Shown here: piece after piece, positions 8,139 through 17,280 of the stretch
Position numbering within the stretch: the stretch's first letter is position 1
Layout: each line of letters opens with the position of its first letter
DNA from: UBA11400 sp964550435
GTDB lineage: Bacteria > Bacteroidota > Rhodothermia > Balneolales > HLUCCA01
Length of the DNA stretch: 45,453 bases
NCBI GenBank assembly: GCA_964550435.1
Contig: CAZJZI010000015.1
Location: forward strand, 1 to 45,453
Direction: 5' to 3'
Notes under the pieces: model-generated
What the model saw: the letters and a program-made list of their open reading frames with translations, nothing else
Database searches by the model: none
Told to the model about the DNA's origin: nothing
Translations under genes and position numbers: made by a program

Positions 8139-9092
8139 TTAACCCATAATTCGTTCTAAGTCGCTGAAAACGCCACGAACAGCGTTACATGACTGGTCGA
8201 GCAGTGCTTTTTCATCTGAATTGAGGTCGATTTCAATAATTTCTTTGATCCCGCCTTTTCCTAGCTTAACAGGGACTCCAACATACAAATCGTTGATCCC
8301 GTACTCACCGGTCAACCATGCGGCGCAAGGAAAGATTCTATTTTGGTCCAATGCAATGGCTTCAACCATCTGAGCTGCAGCAGCACCTGGAGCATACCAA
8401 GCTGAAGTTCCCATCAAACCAACGAGTTCACCACCACCGACTTTGGTTCGTTCAATAACTTCTTCCAGTTTTTTAGCGTCAATAAGTTGTGTAACCGGAA
8501 TTCCACTAATGGTAGTGTAACGTGGTAACGGTACCATAGTATCTCCATGACCACCAAGAATCAGAGCTTGAATGTCTTTTGGAGATACATCCAGTTCATC
8601 AGCCAGAAATGCACGATAACGTGCCGTATCCAGAATACCGGCCATACCCATAACTTTACTATGTGGTAGTCCACTTGCTTTCCATGCCACATAGGTCATT
8701 ACATCGAGGGGATTAGAAACTACGATTATGATTGTATTCGGAGAAAATTTTACGAGTTCTTCAGTAACAGATTGTACAATTTTAGCATTAATGCTAAGCA
8801 AATCGTCGCGGCTCATTCCGGGTTTTCTTGGTATACCAGCGGTAATAACACAGATATCTGAACCCTTGGTGTCTTCGTAGCTAACAGTACCTTTCAACCG
8901 GGTATCGAAACCGTGGATTGAACTGGTTTGCCATTGGTCAAGCCCACGTCCTTTCGATGGATAAAAAGTTTTGTCGCCTTCTTTTCTTTCAAGGTCAACA
9001 AGGACCACTTCTTTTGCGAAATCTCTTTGTGCAACGGTAAGGGCAACAGTTGCGCCCACATTTCCACCCGCACCTACAACAGTAATTTTCAT
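8139..9092 (-). CDS. mdh: NAD-dependent malate dehydrogenase (LDH-like type)
   Basis: The 317-residue enzyme oxidises malate to oxaloacetate in the TCA cycle. It has the Rossmann glycine motif VVGAGGNVGATVA (residues about 5-17), the substrate-loop arginines in TAGIPRKPGMSRDDL, the SNPLDVMTYVAW segment and the catalytic GGHGDTMVP histidine. Arginine in the PRKPG loop indicates malate rather than lactate. Length is normal for the tetrameric LDH-like MDH family. The QTSSIHGFDTR loop differs from the most common version but lies in the expected place. It is the last gene of the ddl-nadK-mdh unit, 27 bases after nadK. Confidence 0.95.
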   Translation of the reverse strand: MKITVVGAGGNVGATVALTVAQRDFAKEVVLVDLERKEGDKTFYPSKGRGLDQWQTSSIHGFDTRLKGTVSYEDTKGSDICVITAGIPRKPGMSRDDLLSINAKIVQSVTEELVKFSPNTIIIVVSNPLDVMTYVAWKASGLPHSKVMGMAGILDTARYRAFLADELDVSPKDIQALILGGHGDTMVPLPRYTTISGIPVTQLIDAKKLEEVIERTKVGGGELVGLMGTSAWYAPGAAAAQMVEAIALDQNRIFPCAAWLTGEYGINDLYVGVPVKLGKGGIKEIIEIDLNSDEKALLDQSCNAVRGVFSDLERIMG

Positions 9093-9119
9093 TGGGATTA
9101 TTCTTTTTGGTTAATAGTA

Positions 9120-10010
9120 TTATGAATGATCGGGTTTGTTTCCCCTGAGATCCATACCCCACATGAGCTTTGCTCTAAGTGTATCAAAGTAGGTCTGACC
9201 GGGGAGTTTTATAAGGTCAATAGTAAATGCTGAACGTCTGATTTTTACAACCAGTTCAGGTCCTGTAATATCTGAAATTTCGCCGTCTTTTGAAAAGATT
9301 ACCTCTATATCTGAAGTCTTGGTAACGATGGATAATTCTTTGTCGGAGGGTAAAATAAGTGGGCGGGTAGTCAGTGTGTGAGGATTGATAGGGTTTAATA
9401 CCATCACATCGGTACCCGGCATTACAATGGGCCCACCTGCAGACATATTATACGCTGTAGAACCAGTTGGTGAGGCAACGATGAGTCCATCGGACCAATA
9501 TCGGTTAATAAACATACCGTCGTAGTATGCATCCAGCATAATCATGGATGTTTTGCTTCCCTTAGAAAACAAAAATTCGTTCAGAGCAAAATCTATGCTA
9601 CCATCTGGTAACTTAGCCTCTAATAGACTTCTCTTATCAATTTCGAAGTTTCCAACGGCGATTTGCTCTAAAGCATGTTCAATCTTATCGTTAGGAATGT
9701 TTGCCAGAAACCCTAATCGACCGACGTTTATACCAAGTATGGGTTTATTCGCCCCAACGACAAGCCTGGCAGTTCGTAGAAGTGTTCCATCACCACCGAC
9801 TGAAATTATAACATCAGAATCAGGAATTACGGATTCGTCATCAGTTGAAATGACAAGTAATGGAGATTTGTCAGACTTTACGCCACTCAATTCCGCGACT
9901 TCGTTGCATAATATGACGTGATGGTTGTTACTTATACACCATTCTACAACTCGAATCAGATATTCTTTTACCGGATAATTACTGTTGTATGTGATGATAC
10001 CGAACTTCAT
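9120..10010 (-). CDS. nadK: NAD kinase
   Basis: The 296-residue enzyme phosphorylates NAD to NADP with ATP. It has the NAD-kinase signature SVGGDGTLLRTARLV and the GRLGFLANIP segment. The second conserved block, SPTGSTAYNMSAGGPIVMP, is followed by LNPINPHTLTTRPLILP. Length is normal. It lies 5 bases after ddl and 27 bases before mdh, so the three genes form one unit; the functional link with ddl is not obvious. No anomaly was seen. Confidence 0.95.
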   Translation of the reverse strand: MKFGIITYNSNYPVKEYLIRVVEWCISNNHHVILCNEVAELSGVKSDKSPLLVISTDDESVIPDSDVIISVGGDGTLLRTARLVVGANKPILGINVGRLGFLANIPNDKIEHALEQIAVGNFEIDKRSLLEAKLPDGSIDFALNEFLFSKGSKTSMIMLDAYYDGMFINRYWSDGLIVASPTGSTAYNMSAGGPIVMPGTDVMVLNPINPHTLTTRPLILPSDKELSIVTKTSDIEVIFSKDGEISDITGPELVVKIRRSAFTIDLIKLPGQTYFDTLRAKLMWGMDLRGNKPDHS

Positions 10011-10015
10011 CTCGT

Positions 10016-11206
10016 CTACTTTTTCAAGCCTTTCAGCTGTTTTAATCCTTTTGCTGCTTTGATACTGAGCAAATTGGTTTCGTACATTCGCACGCGACCA
10101 TTTTTCTGTCTATGTCGTTCAATGGCAATGTCCAGAAGCCTAACCAATAGACGTTCAAAATTCAATCCACTATGATCCCACAAATAGAAAGAAAAAGAAC
10201 CAGGAATTGTGTTGATTTCATTGAAGAATATTTCACCGGTACTACTATTCATTAAAAAATCTAGACGTGCCAGTCCACTGCAGTGAAACTTCTTAAATAT
10301 GTTCACCGACAGTTGTTGGATTTCTTTAGTTACTATCGGATCAACAGGCGCAGGAATAATTCGATCAGCAGATGCCATACCTTTACCTACATCGCCTTGT
10401 AGATATTTGTCCTCAAAAGTCAGAACATCTTTTGAAGCTTTCGGATGTTCAAGTACACTCGCTTCTGCGGATTCTTCGTTTCCGAGCACCGAACAGTTGA
10501 TCTCCATTAGTGGATCTACACTTCGCTCAACGATTAACTGGCGATCGTACCTAAAAGCATTTTCAATTCGATTGATAAGTTCATTACGATCTACCGCTTT
10601 AGAAACCCCGATACTACTACCCAGACTAACCGGTTTAACAAATAGGGGGTAACCAAGTGCTTCCATATTCGAAATAAGCACATTCTGATCGGATACCCAT
10701 TCCGACTCATAAAAGCAAACATCAGGTACTACTGGTATACCGTGTGCTCTGCAGACCGTTTTTGCGGTAAATTTGTCCATTCCGAGTGATGAAGCAAGTA
10801 CTCCGGATCCGGTATAAGGAAGGTTCAATGTTTCGCAAAGACCCTGAAAAGAACCATTTTCTCCATCACTACCATGGAAAGCGATCAAAACAACATCAAA
10901 TGTATATACAACCGGCTTGCGAAAAAAACCACGAGACTCTGATTCGATCAATGATACTCTTCCCAGATCATCCTGTTTGAAAGTACATGGTGTACTTGAG
11001 GCAAGCAGTGATGGAATATCGTTGTATCTATCGAGGTCTTTAAGTGTAGATCCAGTGTACCATTTGCCATTTTTTGCTATGTACAGGGGGATAATTACTG
11101 CGTTTGTCTTTTCCAGAGCGGCCATTGCCTGTATTGCAGTAAGAACAGAAACTTCGTGTTCAGGAGAAATTCCGCCAAAGGCGATTAAGATTTTTTTAGT
11201 GGTCAT
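10016..11206 (-). CDS. ddl: D-alanine--D-alanine ligase
   Basis: The 396-residue ATP-grasp enzyme joins two D-Ala for peptidoglycan precursors. It begins MTTKKILIAFGGISPEHEVSV, the family's conserved N-terminal motif. FVKPVSLGSSIGVSK is the ATP-binding strand and loop, and ARLDFLM...FFNEINTIPGS is the metal and catalytic block near the C-terminus. It is on the long side for Ddl, with insertions typical of the VanA-like long form, and the C-terminus is Lys-rich. It stands apart from the dcw cluster 11 kb away, heading a unit with nadK and mdh. Confidence 0.94.
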   Translation of the reverse strand: MTTKKILIAFGGISPEHEVSVLTAIQAMAALEKTNAVIIPLYIAKNGKWYTGSTLKDLDRYNDIPSLLASSTPCTFKQDDLGRVSLIESESRGFFRKPVVYTFDVVLIAFHGSDGENGSFQGLCETLNLPYTGSGVLASSLGMDKFTAKTVCRAHGIPVVPDVCFYESEWVSDQNVLISNMEALGYPLFVKPVSLGSSIGVSKAVDRNELINRIENAFRYDRQLIVERSVDPLMEINCSVLGNEESAEASVLEHPKASKDVLTFEDKYLQGDVGKGMASADRIIPAPVDPIVTKEIQQLSVNIFKKFHCSGLARLDFLMNSSTGEIFFNEINTIPGSFSFYLWDHSGLNFERLLVRLLDIAIERHRQKNGRVRMYETNLLSIKAAKGLKQLKGLKK

Positions 11207-11373
11207 TGTAGTCGTTGAAATTCAATTCGTTGAGCAATGCAAGATACAACTTTTAATACTTGTTTGAACCTGACAAATAGTGTCGTATTTGTTTCATTTT
11301 TATTCAAATATTTACGAAGTTGTCTGTTCGCCTAAAAAGTGGCGATTATCGATGAATAAATTTTTTCAGCGCG

Positions 11374-12525
11374 ATGAATGTGAATCGTAGTTTCAAAATA
11401 TCCCAAATGCTAATGATCGGTTTGTTGATCACAGCAACGTGGTATGTAAACGCAAGTACTCCGTTATTCAGTATTGCTAATACCGATTCGGTAAAGTATT
11501 ACTCGAAAACCTTTGAAGGCCCATTTGTCGCTCATATTTTAGAAGTAGATCTGAAAGACAATAATGTTGGATTCATGGCTTGGCGTTCGGGAGGTTTAGT
11601 TACTTCCAGTCGGCAGCTCGGTGATGCTATTGGGGCTGGAAATAAGGTTTATGGTGGAGTTAACGCAGATTTTTTTAGTTTTCAATCGACATTACCCATC
11701 GGTAATCAGGTTACGAATGGTGAATTCGTTTACGGAATTCACTCCAAACGATCTCATGTAATAACATTAAAAGACGGGACTGTACATTTTGAAGCAGTTT
11801 CTTTTCTGGGCCAGGTTGCAACTTCAGCTGGTCTAGATATCAGCTTGACAGGTGTAAATCGACACCGAGCCAATAACCAGGCAATGTTTTACAATCAGTA
11901 CTATCATGGTATTTCCCGAAATGATTCATCAGGTGTAGAACTAGTTATAAGTCCGATAAACGGACAGTCATGGGTTGCCGGAACGACTACTACAGTCGTT
12001 ATTGATTCGACTAAATTAGGTTATTTGAATGCGAATAAATCTCAGTATATAATCAGTGTTGGCAGCGAGCACCCGGACTTCAATCGTTACTCTAATCTTG
12101 GACAAGGCGACACACTGAATGTATTCCTGGGTTTCACTAACACTGAATTGACTCACGTAGACCAGGTTGTTGGAGGAGGAGGCCGTATACTTAGAAGTGG
12201 TTCTGATGCAACTGCGGAAAACCAGCGTCTTGAGGGGATTGGAGAGGCCTTTTTGACTAACAGACATCCACGTACATTAGTTGCAACGAATCGGGAAGGG
12301 ACAAAAGCATGGTTAATAGTTGTTGACGGAAGGCAAGCTTCGAGTCTTGGCATGAGTTTCTCTGAAATGGCAGATATGCTACTTGATTTAGGTGCATGGG
12401 ATGCCGTGAATCTGGACGGTGGGGGATCCAGCGCAATGATTTATCAAAATCAGGTGGTGAACTCACCTTCCGATCCAACCGGTGAGCGTGCAGTTGCCAA
12501 TGTTTTTATGGTCATCGGGAAGTAA
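11374..12525 (+). CDS. Secreted phosphodiester glycosidase family protein (NAGPA domain)
   Basis: The 383-residue protein has an N-terminal signal peptide (hydrophobic about 12-26, ending around VNAST). The NAGPA/DUF2233 domain that follows has VNADFFSF, the RHPRTLVATNREGTKAWLIV strand and the signature VNLDGGGSSAM near the C-terminus. Characterised members cleave sugar phosphodiesters such as GlcNAc-1-phosphodiesters; bacterial ones often act on exopolysaccharide or teichoic-like polymers. The substrate here is unknown. An earlier ATG at 11352 is out of frame, so 11374 is the best start. It is a single gene, convergent with ilvD 10 bases away. Confidence 0.88.
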   Translation: MNVNRSFKISQMLMIGLLITATWYVNASTPLFSIANTDSVKYYSKTFEGPFVAHILEVDLKDNNVGFMAWRSGGLVTSSRQLGDAIGAGNKVYGGVNADFFSFQSTLPIGNQVTNGEFVYGIHSKRSHVITLKDGTVHFEAVSFLGQVATSAGLDISLTGVNRHRANNQAMFYNQYYHGISRNDSSGVELVISPINGQSWVAGTTTTVVIDSTKLGYLNANKSQYIISVGSEHPDFNRYSNLGQGDTLNVFLGFTNTELTHVDQVVGGGGRILRSGSDATAENQRLEGIGEAFLTNRHPRTLVATNREGTKAWLIVVDGRQASSLGMSFSEMADMLLDLGAWDAVNLDGGGSSAMIYQNQVVNSPSDPTGERAVANVFMVIGK

Positions 12526-12535
12526 TCACTTACGA

Positions 12536-14209
12536 TTAAAAGTTATCGGTCACAGCACCTTTTGACGCCGAGGTTACCATTCTTGCATACTTCGCCAGTG
12601 TACCTCTATCCGGAATTTCAGGACGAGTCCATTGTAGCTTTCTTTTCTGTAACGTCTCATCGCTAATATGTAGAGTCATCATGTTATTTGTTGCATCAAT
12701 GGTAATTTTATCACCATCCTCAACCAATGCAATTGGTCCACCGACCGCAGCTTCTGGTGTGATATGCCCGACTACAAATCCGTGACTTCCGCCAGAGAAG
12801 CGGCCATCTGTGATTAGAGCAACATCTTTACCCAGACCTTTACCCATAATTGCTGATGTTGGACTAAGCATTTCACGCATTCCGGGTCCGCCGACAGGAC
12901 CCTCATACCTGATGACCAAAACGTCGCCTTTGGTAACAATACCATCCAATATCGCTTTCAGTGCAGATTCCTCGGAATGAAATGTTCGTGCAGTACCTGT
13001 AAAAGTGAGTCCCTCTTTGCCACTGATCTTTGCTACACTACCTTCCGGAGCCAGGTTACCATAAAGCACAACTAAATGTGAGTCAGGTTTGATTGGATTG
13101 GTTAACGGTCGTACTATCTGCTGATCAGCAGGGTAGGGTGCTACATCTTTTAGGTTTTCAGTTAGAGTTTTACCAGTTACTGTTATGCAGTCGCCGTGCA
13201 AATATCCGGCATCTAACAGTATTTTCATCAATGGTTGTATGCCTCCAATTGCGATGAGCTCGGACATTAGAAAATTACCGCTTGGCTTAACGTCCGCTAA
13301 AACCGGAACGTTCTTTCCTAACCGTGTGAAATCATCGAGTGATAACTCAACTCCGGCAGTGTGAGCTATTGCAAGTAAATGGAGAACTGCGTTTGTAGAT
13401 CCACCCAGAGCAATTGTAACTGTAATTGCGTTCTCAAATGCTTCTTTAGATAGAATGTCAGATGGCTTGATACCGAGTCGTAACAAATTCAATACAGCTT
13501 CACCAGCACGCTGACAATCGGTCTTTTTTTGTTCAGATACTGCTTCCTGTGCAGAACTGTTTGGCAGACTCAGTCCAAGTGCTTCAATCGCTGAAGCCAT
13601 CGTATTGGCTGTATACATCCCACCACAGGAACCAGGTCCGGGGATTGCTGTTGATTCTACGTCAAGGAGTTCATCATCGGTGATATCACCTTTCGCATGT
13701 GCCCCAACTGCTTCAAATACAGAGACGATATCACGTCGATTTTTTCCAGGTCGGATAGTACCTCCGTACACGAAAACAGCTGGACGGTTCAATCTTGCGA
13801 TGGACATTACACAACCAGGCATGTTTTTATCACACCCACCAATTGCAACAAAACCGTCAAAACCCTGTCCTGACACAACGGTTTCGATTGAGTCTGCAAT
13901 GACTTCTCTGGAAACAAGAGAGTATCGCATACCCGGAGTGCCCATAGCTATGCCATCGGATACCGAAATCGTGTTGAATATTATTGCTTTCCCTCCTGCG
14001 GCATTGATGCCTACTGCGGTTTCATCAGCCAGGGCATTAATGTGCATATTACAAGGAGTGACCATGCTCCAGGTCGAGGCTACACCGATCTGTGGTTTTT
14101 TAAAATCTTCTGAGCTGAATCCAACAGCCCGTAACATAGAGCGGTTTGGGGTTCTATCAACACCATCTACGACCACTTTAGAGTGGAGTCTCAACTCATT
14201 CTGGCTCAT
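12536..14209 (-). CDS. ilvD: Dihydroxy-acid dehydratase
   Basis: The 557-residue enzyme dehydrates 2,3-dihydroxy-isovalerate and -methylvalerate in valine and isoleucine synthesis. Three cluster cysteines are visible: STWSMVTPCN, GGCDKNMPGC and GPGSCGGMYTANTM. The C-terminal GRFSGGSHGFVVGHITPEA block, with its catalytic serine region, is intact. The cysteine in the first motif is typical of the [2Fe-2S] type. Other ilv genes are absent from the window, so it is a stand-alone copy. It is preceded by a 63-base AT-rich gap after the SDR gene and may be transcribed with it. Confidence 0.95.
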   Translation of the reverse strand: MSQNELRLHSKVVVDGVDRTPNRSMLRAVGFSSEDFKKPQIGVASTWSMVTPCNMHINALADETAVGINAAGGKAIIFNTISVSDGIAMGTPGMRYSLVSREVIADSIETVVSGQGFDGFVAIGGCDKNMPGCVMSIARLNRPAVFVYGGTIRPGKNRRDIVSVFEAVGAHAKGDITDDELLDVESTAIPGPGSCGGMYTANTMASAIEALGLSLPNSSAQEAVSEQKKTDCQRAGEAVLNLLRLGIKPSDILSKEAFENAITVTIALGGSTNAVLHLLAIAHTAGVELSLDDFTRLGKNVPVLADVKPSGNFLMSELIAIGGIQPLMKILLDAGYLHGDCITVTGKTLTENLKDVAPYPADQQIVRPLTNPIKPDSHLVVLYGNLAPEGSVAKISGKEGLTFTGTARTFHSEESALKAILDGIVTKGDVLVIRYEGPVGGPGMREMLSPTSAIMGKGLGKDVALITDGRFSGGSHGFVVGHITPEAAVGGPIALVEDGDKITIDATNNMMTLHISDETLQKRKLQWTRPEIPDRGTLAKYARMVTSASKGAVTDNF

Positions 14210-14272
14210 AATATTTTCCCTAACAATTAATTTTGATCACACCAGAATACTAAAAAAAATACTTTTACGAAA

Positions 14273-15076
14273 TCATTCTTCGAATTTGATCTGTCTTTGG
14301 ACTCTGAATGTGAACCACTGCATCCATCTCATTAAATAAATGGCATAGATTTCTGGTCCGCCAATACTGAATTCCAATCTTCCACTCGCAATTTTCTTTA
14401 GCATTTTTCTGGAAAAAATGTCAGTATCCATTCCTTTTTGCTGTTGGATATCCATTTTGGAGTGAGATTTTCCGTCTGATGTTACGGCATTCACTGATAC
14501 CTGTGATTTGATGTATCCAGGAGTCACAATACTAACACCTATCCCGTATTGATATAATTCCGCACGAAGAGCGTTGAAATATCCATGTAAGGCATGCTTA
14601 GACGAGCAATATGAACTTCTACCAGGTACAGATAACTTACCTAGCACACTGCTAACAACATTGATATGTCCGGACCCGCGTTTTATCATATACTTGGCCA
14701 TATGACGGGAGAGCTCAACTGTCCCGAAATAATTCACATCAAAAATCTTTTTCTCAACATCCAGATTTGTACTTGTTACCAAAGCACGTTGTGATATACC
14801 ACCATTGTTGATTAAAAGGTCGATATGACCTTTCCAGGATACAGCCTGATCAACCTTCGAAGACAATTCCTGATGATTGGCAAGGTCAAGTGGCAGAATG
14901 TATGTCTGTTCAGGATGTGCTCCCGACTGGTCGACCACCCGTCTTAATTCTTCTTCCCTGCGGGCTGAGAGGATTATCCGGGCACCCATATTTACCAACT
15001 CGTAAACAAGATATTCGCCGATTCCGGACGATGCACCCGTAACCCAGACGGTTTTGTTGTGATAAAATGATTTCAT
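14273..15076 (-). CDS. SDR-family NAD(P)-dependent oxidoreductase
   Basis: From the chosen ATG at 15076-15074 the protein has 267 residues and begins MKSFYHNKTVWVTGASSGIG, so the dinucleotide-binding TGASSGIG motif sits at the usual position. The frame extends 18 codons further to 15130, but that extension carries no family sequence. NNGG and the catalytic SS...YCSSKHAL (YxxxK) motif are present. The C-terminal tail has an aromatic, basic MRWMQWFTFRVQRQIKF segment that may touch the membrane, as in DHRS7-like SDRs. The substrate is unknown. It is divergent from the response regulator gene. Confidence 0.85.
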   Translation of the reverse strand: MKSFYHNKTVWVTGASSGIGEYLVYELVNMGARIILSARREEELRRVVDQSGAHPEQTYILPLDLANHQELSSKVDQAVSWKGHIDLLINNGGISQRALVTSTNLDVEKKIFDVNYFGTVELSRHMAKYMIKRGSGHINVVSSVLGKLSVPGRSSYCSSKHALHGYFNALRAELYQYGIGVSIVTPGYIKSQVSVNAVTSDGKSHSKMDIQQQKGMDTDIFSRKMLKKIASGRLEFSIGGPEIYAIYLMRWMQWFTFRVQRQIKFEE

Positions 15077-15187
15077 AGAGGTTTTGACATTGGTTAACGT
15101 GAATATACATCTTAGAACGGGTAAGTCCATTGTGAATGATAGTAATCCGTATATTGTTCTGAGACTTTTTGATTAAACCTTTTTGCG

Positions 15188-15889
15188 ATGTCAGCTACCA
15201 TACTTTTAGTAGAAGATGAACTTGATGCAGCCGAGATATTGGCTACTTTTCTTGAAATCAATGATTTTAATGTGATTTCATTACCTGACGGACATCAAGT
15301 CATGCAACGGTTAAGATCCCCTGGTTTTCAGTTTGATTTGGCTATACTTGATATTATGGTTCCAGGTGTTGACGGGCGTGAAATTTGCCAGTATATACGA
15401 AAACATCCGACTCACTCGAGTAAACCGGTTATATTCTTGACGGCAAAAGACGCTGAACAGGATGAAATTCTTGGGTTAAATCTGGGAGCTGATGACTATA
15501 TCCCAAAACCCGCAAGTCTAAATCTTATTTTGGCACATGTAAACACACTGCTTCGGCGAAGAGGTGTAAAAGCGTCTGAATCTATAAGAATTTGGGGAAT
15601 TGAGTGGAGTCCAGACTCCGGGACTGTGACCAATGAAAGTGAGTTGATTGATCTGACATTCACAGAGTACAGAATTTTGGAGTTGTTTTTCAGAAGTCCG
15701 AAACGTGTTTTTTCACGTCAGGAGATTTTGGAGTTTATTGCCGATGACACACGACATGTGTTTGACCGGACCGTTGATGTGCACATCAAGAATCTAAGAC
15801 TTAAACTTGGGTCAAAGGGTGAACTAATCAAAACTTACCGTGGTCTGGGATACGGAATTAATCGTGAATTAGAACAATCGCTGAAATAA
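15188..15889 (+). CDS. OmpR/PhoB-family response regulator
   Basis: A 233-residue two-domain regulator. The receiver domain (about 1-122) has the acidic pair in LVEDELD, the phosphoacceptor Asp55 in LAILDIMVPG, the switch Thr in FLTAKD and the Lys in YIPKPAS. The C-terminal winged-helix domain (about 135-230) has LTFTEYRILELFFRSPKRVFSR, DRTVDVHIKNLRLKL and a terminal YRGLGYGI. It should bind DNA as a dimer after phosphorylation by the kinase encoded 2 bases downstream. The target genes are unknown. No truncation was seen. Confidence 0.94.
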   Translation: MSATILLVEDELDAAEILATFLEINDFNVISLPDGHQVMQRLRSPGFQFDLAILDIMVPGVDGREICQYIRKHPTHSSKPVIFLTAKDAEQDEILGLNLGADDYIPKPASLNLILAHVNTLLRRRGVKASESIRIWGIEWSPDSGTVTNESELIDLTFTEYRILELFFRSPKRVFSRQEILEFIADDTRHVFDRTVDVHIKNLRLKLGSKGELIKTYRGLGYGINRELEQSLK

Positions 15890-15891
15890 CT

Positions 15892-17271
15892 GTGAAAATT
15901 CGCAACAAGATATCATTGACCTTCATACTGTTACTCATTTTCGGAGTTACCGCTGTGAGTAGTTACGCAATCATGTTCATCCGTAATTATTTACTGGAAG
16001 AGGGTAGACAGACAATAATTGCACATGCTGAGTGGATGAGTCTGACTGTATCAGAAGCCTGGGAAGAGGATGTTGATCTGGACAAACTTCGGGAAATACA
16101 GGCTGCATCTGGGTATGTTATTATGGTATTTGGTGAAGATGGTGACTTACTGTTTGGCTCGGAAGTGCGTAGACCTGGTCCTGAACTTAGTGTTGAGTTG
16201 AGGTCTCAGATTGATTTGAATAAATATGTACTTATTGATGAGCGTGAAAACGAAATGCTCTATGTCTTTACCTCGTATGTGTCAGGGTCTGGTTCCTCAC
16301 AATACTTGCGAATTTCAAGAGAAAAGGACCTGATTTACGAACCTATTACTACGATCAGATGGATAATCTACTCGGGCATGTTTATCTCGATCGGACTTAT
16401 TTTACTTGTTAGTAACCTTTTGGGCAGATATCTTGCCAGACCTATTACCGAAATCAAAGAATCAACGCAGAAAATAGCTGAAGGCAAAGCAAATAGGGTA
16501 ACTGTTACTGACAGGTCAGACGAATTTGGAGAGTTAGCCAGATCAATTAACTCAATGGCAGTTCAATTGCGTGAGGATAATGACAGGCTTGCTTCGATTC
16601 ACGGAAAACAGTCCAGATTTTTTGAAGACATCACCCACGAAATTCGGAATCCGCTTCACACGATTATGGCATCAATGGAATTGCTTGAAAGTGGCAAATT
16701 AGATACTGAGAAGCAGAGACGCTACATCCAGAATGCAAAAGGTCAAGCACAGCGAATGAGCAATTTGTTTAAAGACTTGCTCACTCTACAGAGATATGAT
16801 TCTGATGAAAATTTCATTCAGTCGCAGTGGTTTGATTTGCAACGAATCACCGCCCATCTTGAAGAGGTGTATATGGATCAGGCCTTGGAAAAGGGTTTGA
16901 CGCTTTACGTAGAAAAGTCGCCATGCAGAGTATTGGCTGACGCCCCGAAGATTGAACAAGTATTGGATAATCTGATTTCGAACGCAATTAAATACACAAG
17001 TACTGGAGGGGTACGCGTGGACTATCTGGTGGAGGATAAAAAGGTCACGGTTTCGGTAAGAGACACTGGAATAGGTATAGACGATGAGCACCTGGAGAAC
17101 TTATTTGATCGTTTTTTTAGAACCGATAAAGCTCGGTCACGTGACTCCGGCGGTACTGGGCTTGGGTTATCTGTTGTGAAAAGTATTCTGGATGCACATG
17201 GCTCTGATATCAATGTGGACAGTAAGTTAGGAGTGGGGACTAAATTCTGGTTCATGCTAACCGCAAAATGA
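15892..17271 (+). CDS. HAMP-domain sensor histidine kinase
   Basis: A 459-residue membrane kinase starting with GTG, two bases after the regulator's stop. It has two membrane segments (about 10-30 and 158-180) that flank a roughly 125-residue extracytoplasmic sensor. HAMP follows (RPITEIKESTQKIAEG), then HisKA with phosphoacceptor His249 in DITHEIRNPLHTI. The ATPase domain has NLISNAIKYT (N box), VRDTGIGID (G1), FDRFFRTDKAR (F) and GGTGLGLSVVKSI (G2). All catalytic boxes are intact. The signal is not predictable. It is convergent with the barrel gene, 9 bases away, with no terminator visible. Confidence 0.94.
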   Translation: MKIRNKISLTFILLLIFGVTAVSSYAIMFIRNYLLEEGRQTIIAHAEWMSLTVSEAWEEDVDLDKLREIQAASGYVIMVFGEDGDLLFGSEVRRPGPELSVELRSQIDLNKYVLIDERENEMLYVFTSYVSGSGSSQYLRISREKDLIYEPITTIRWIIYSGMFISIGLILLVSNLLGRYLARPITEIKESTQKIAEGKANRVTVTDRSDEFGELARSINSMAVQLREDNDRLASIHGKQSRFFEDITHEIRNPLHTIMASMELLESGKLDTEKQRRYIQNAKGQAQRMSNLFKDLLTLQRYDSDENFIQSQWFDLQRITAHLEEVYMDQALEKGLTLYVEKSPCRVLADAPKIEQVLDNLISNAIKYTSTGGVRVDYLVEDKKVTVSVRDTGIGIDDEHLENLFDRFFRTDKARSRDSGGTGLGLSVVKSILDAHGSDINVDSKLGVGTKFWFMLTAK

Positions 17272-17280
17272 GAAATCATA

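Noticed and set aside
13605..14339. 244-codon plus-strand frame over ilvD
   Set aside because: It is a shadow of ilvD, whose minus-strand protein has all the family motifs.
15077..15130. 18-codon N-terminal extension of the SDR gene
   Set aside because: No family sequence lies before MKSFYHNKTVWVTG, and the longer form would intrude on the divergent regulator's promoter region.
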